64,000 nucleotides of DNA from Megascapheus bottae (lineage: Eukaryota > Chordata > Mammalia > Rodentia > Geomyidae), in assembly GCA_024803745.1 (NCBI GenBank), contig JANJXV010000013.1, positions 5,518,001 through 5,582,000 of the forward strand, in the 5' to 3' direction. Each line of letters starts with the position of its first letter. Position 1 is the stretch's first letter. The notes below the pieces were generated by a model. It had not been told where the DNA came from. It ran no database searches and worked only from the letters and a program-made list of their open reading frames with translations. Shown in pieces: positions 60,826 to 64,000 of this stretch. The translations under genes and the position numbers were made by a program.

Positions 60826-61589
60826 ATACACATACCAGAAGTTGTGAACTTGAAGGAAATGTTGGAAATTTAATGCCTAAGTAGCTGAAGTTTTCATTGA
60901 GGGAACCTGGTAAATTGAAGCATCATAAATTCACCTGCTTGTGTTCTCCTCCCTGCTCATCCTTGCCATTACGGCTTATCCTTGAACAGATAGCTGTTGA
61001 AGCTCTCAGAGCCAGGAAATGATTTGAATGGAAATCAACCTTGAATGAGACATGCTTCCAGCCTTCAGGAGCCATCCACAGTCATACATAACCACTAGCA
61101 TCTGGTAGTTCCAAGAGAGAGGTGAGCTCAGAATACTAGTTACACTAGTGAGGAATCCTTGAGCTTCACTTGGAATCCACAGGAAATTTCTAGAAGTAAT
61201 CATGGTCCAAATGAGCCTTGGAGGACCAGTGAAATCTAACCAGGTGTAAAGGATGGGATGAATGTCACAGTGGTAACTTGTAAAACAGGAAACAGTTCTG
61301 TGTCCTGAAAGGAGCCATGGTCTCACTACCTGAGTACTAAGTTTCTCCTGTCAGGAGATGACGCCCAGGAGAAGTCAGGAATCAGAGGAGGACCAGCCTT
61401 GGTCTTGAGGTTGTGGAAAGCCTTGAGAGGGTTTTAGTAGAGGTTAGAGTTTCAGCAGAGTTCTGCCACATGTAGAATCAATTTCAAAGGGAGATGACCT
61501 TACAGATCAAGAGTCCATTTCAGTAACACAGGTAAGACATGGAGAAAGCCTGACCTCAGACCACAGGGTAGCTGTGGAGAAGGAAATAG
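60826..61589. other. Unassigned intron
   Basis: No exon or repeat recognised; the frame at 61006-61326 shows no domain. Confidence 0.4.
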
Positions 61590-61595
61590 ATAGAT

Positions 61596-61633
<38 letters not shown>

Positions 61634-61635
61634 TA
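61590..61635. repeat. (GATA)n microsatellite
   Basis: Pure TAGA/GATA run, about 10 units. Confidence 0.95.
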
Positions 61636-61637
61636 AA

Positions 61638-61812
61638 TAGATGTATGTGCTAAGAATACAAATAGATATTCACACACACACATATTATATATGAATATAT
61701 GTGCTAGGAATACAAGCATATATTCCCATACATATATACACATAATATATGAATGTATGTGCTAAGAATACAAATATATATGTATATATAAATATGTGTA
61801 TATATATATAGT
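61638..61812. repeat. Three-copy minisatellite, unit 54-58 bp
   Basis: GTGCTA(A/G)GAATACAA recurs at 61647, 61701 and 61759, separated by TATAT/CACA-rich spacers. It is joined to the GATA block and ends in an AT run. Confidence 0.85.
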
Positions 61813-62580
61813 GGGAGAATAAAACCTAGATATCCCATGTCACCACATCAGAATTAGCAGAAACTTCTGTTAAAAACAGAGGTGCCAACTTTAGTGGCAG
61901 AAGCATGGCAGAGGACGATGCTCTAGAGTTGAAGGTTAGAGACGCCTATTTTAAGAAGCTCCCAAGAGGTCAAGTCATGTTCATCATCTACGTGGCATGC
62001 CAGCAGTTGAGCTGAAACATAGGCACAGAGATAATGCCTAATATCACACAACATGCTCCGCCTGTCTTAAGAGTTACCATATTGTAGTTAAGCCGCCATT
62101 GCACAGATGTAAAAACGAGAATCATTTTCAAAGGGATGAAATTCTCAGAAGCATTCAGCTCTTCATTTCCCACCCCTGTATATCTACACATCATCTTGCG
62201 GGATCCCTGAGTGAGGCTGGAATGCACAGCCTCCTAAGTCTGGTATATAGGGAGGGAAAGTTGCAACACCCTGGCCCTGTACCCTCTTGTGCAAGAGGGT
62301 ATGTGAGCCTCTGCTTACTGAAGAGAGACAAACTTACCACATGCTGGCTCTTGGGAACAGGAAGGTAGAGAAGGTAGCAGAACAGGTGACCTGAGTCTCC
62401 CACCCCAGCTAAGTATCATTGGCTGTGAATCTGGACTGTTTGAGCATTCTGTCACTAGGTCATGCCTGTGAGAAATGCCAGAGAACACATTTGATCAGTG
62501 CTTACTATAACCAGGAAGCCATTTTCTTGTCACTCTGTCCATTATTCTGAACATCTGTATATTGCCTTATTGAGTACAGA
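61813..62580. other. Unassigned intron
   Basis: Overlapping frames at 61988-62403 show no domain. A short MIR-like stretch is possible near 62000-62050. Confidence 0.4.
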
Positions 62581-62885
62581 TCTTTTTTTTTTCAGTGCTA
62601 GGAATGAAACCTATGTTTCTCTCACACTCACCAAGTGTTCCATTAATGAACCATACTCCTAGCCACTCTATATAGATTTTTTTTTCTTTTGGGTCAGTCA
62701 CAGGGTTTGAACTCAGGACCTAGGCACTGTCCCAGAGCTCTTTTGCTCAAGGCTAGCACTCTATCACTTTGAGCCACACCTCCAATTCCAGTTTTCTTAA
62801 CTGGAGATAAAAGGCACACAGACTTTGTCACCAGGACTGGCTTCAAACTACAATCCTCAGATCTGAGCCTCCTGAGTAGCTTACA
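62581..62885 (-). repeat. Two adjacent SINEs (ID-like, then B1-like/Geo)
   Basis: 62581-62670 is antisense ID-like (CAGTGCTAGGAATGAAACCT). 62675-62885 is an antisense chimera (GTTTGAACTCAGGACCTAGG; GCTCAAGGCTAGCACTCTAT; TAACTGGAGATAAAAGGCAC; CCTCCTGAGTAGC). Confidence 0.82.
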
Positions 62886-64000
62886 CATTATTTTTCACGG
62901 GTATAGGTTACCTGCTCCTTAAAATGGCTCTAAGTAGAAATATACTCATTCCACAGGTGAGAAAAAATATTAAACATATGCAAGTTCAGAGGTCTAGTAA
63001 GTGACAAAGGCAGACCCCAAACAATGACAGGACTTTTGTGTGAAAGGAATAGAATAATATTCTTATGTAGGAGTTAATTCTAGATGTTATTAGTTTATTT
63101 ACTCCATTCTGTTAGCGATGCCAGAGTGAAATTAATATAAATGAAAAATGTATCATTTCTTTGATGAATGACAAGCAGAGTTTCAGCAGACAAGTGCCCG
63201 AGCTTTTCTTAAATTTTCTTCTGCTATGAATTTTGGATATTAGGGATTATTCCGAAAATTTGACTCAACTCCATTTCAGCATCAAGGATTAGTCATGAAT
63301 ATATTCTGATTCTCTGTAGCTCTTCCTTGAACTGACCTTGGTCAAAAGCTGGGAGTGAGACCTTGGGGCTTGCTAGTTCCACACTGCAGATAAGTTCACT
63401 ATTGGGCAACTTCAAAACTGAAATACAGAGGGAATGACTGTCCAGTCATCCAGCTTCCTCTCCACAGTAATTATAGCCAGACTCCCCACAAGTAAAAATT
63501 GTATGTCTTACCTCCTTCCGGCTGCTTATGTATGGGTAAAAAGGTTGTTGAGGTTTTGGGGGGGAGAGGGGGGGCTGTTTTGCTTTTTGATGGTAGATCA
63601 TGTAATGTCTAAAAAAGAGTTTGAGCAATAGCTTCCAGTATGTTCGTCACAGAGGGAATGCAATCTTAATTGCCTTTCCTTTTCATGAAAGAATGATACT
63701 AGGCTTAGATTTATTTCTTAGCTTTCACAATTACATGAGGAAGAGCCAGCAGCTTCTGTGAGGCTCTTGATTTCATTCCAAAGGAATAGTATGTATAGAT
63801 TGCAAGTTGCATCAAAGTAATGAATATGAGGTATCATTTAGGACCTACAGTGATTTGTGGTACCGAAGCGAGAATTACTGAATTTGTGATAAGGAAAAAG
63901 GTAGGTGCTGGGGGAAAGTGAAGTAAGGGAGAAAGCATAAGTAAACAATGTATTACCTTTAGGGGAACATGCTTTTGAATGGAGCATGGCTGCCCTTTGT
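62886..64000. other. Diverged intron to window end
   Basis: 62920-63040 resembles sense MIR (CATTCCACAGGTGAGAAAAA... GTCTAGTAAGTGACAAAGGC). A G-rich run lies at 63558-63574. No exon recognised. Confidence 0.45.

Larger units (their letters stand above)
53360..64000 (+). other. Dlg2: Dlg2 intron downstream of the HOOK exon (partial)
   Basis: Starts at donor GTAGGT and runs off the window. I looked for the two alternative DLG2 segments known to follow the SDSKG-type junction (one Gly/Asp-rich, one Lys/Phe-rich) and saw neither. Contents are repeats listed separately and non-repetitive intron. Confidence 0.85.

Noticed and set aside
63118..63220. Possible alternative Dlg2 exon (AATGACAAGCAGAGTTTC resembles an SFNDK-type start)
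   Set aside because: The match is only a few codons, no basic Phe/Lys-rich continuation follows, and there is no good acceptor just before it.

Overview
The window is mammalian nuclear DNA from the inside of one very large gene. It has low gene density, spliced exons with GT-AG borders, LINE-1 and SINE copies with target-site duplications, processed pseudogenes and many microsatellites. The lineage is probably a geomyoid rodent (kangaroo rat, pocket mouse or pocket gopher). The window carries dimeric SINEs with an ID-like tRNA-Ala-derived left half and a distinctive right half, matching what I remember of the IDL-Geo family, which is reported as restricted to Geomyoidea. That assignment is from memory, not from a search.

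The host gene is Dlg2 (PSD-93/chapsyn-110, a synaptic MAGUK scaffold) on the + strand. Only two coding exons are visible. The exon at 43991-44167 codes for most of the SH3 domain. The exon at 53284-53359 codes for the end of SH3 and the basic HOOK segment. The two join in frame through a split Arg codon. Everything before 43991, between the exons (9116 bp) and after 53359 is intron. I found no convincing alternative Dlg2 exon elsewhere.

Layout. 1-5600: a 5'-inverted LINE-1, several older LINE-1 3' ends and SINE halves. 5600-21000: mostly diverged intron with microsatellites and short, young 3'-truncated LINE-1 copies. 21000-23100: a SINE split by a microsatellite, a second 5'-inverted LINE-1 with a 23-bp duplication, and another short LINE-1. 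24930-26023: a SUMO1 processed pseudogene. 26800-31300: older B1-like SINEs and a LINE-1. 33580-34634: a compact rearranged class II (betaretrovirus-like) endogenous retrovirus. 34650-43990: SINEs and ancient repeats leading to the first exon. 44168-53283: an intron with a dense SINE cluster and a SINE whose tail has grown into a GGAA microsatellite. 53360-64000: the next intron, with one young IDL-Geo insertion and a GATA/minisatellite block.

The most unusual object is the retroviral element. It has one complete 320-bp LTR, a perfect tRNA-Lys3 primer-binding site, a splice donor and an open Gag matrix reading frame. Its other end is not an LTR 3' end but an inverted copy of the first 84 bp of the same U3. 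The whole 1043 bp is flanked by a 6-bp direct duplication, so it appears to have integrated as a short molecule with two U3 ends. No bacterial-type systems, CRISPR arrays or operons are present.
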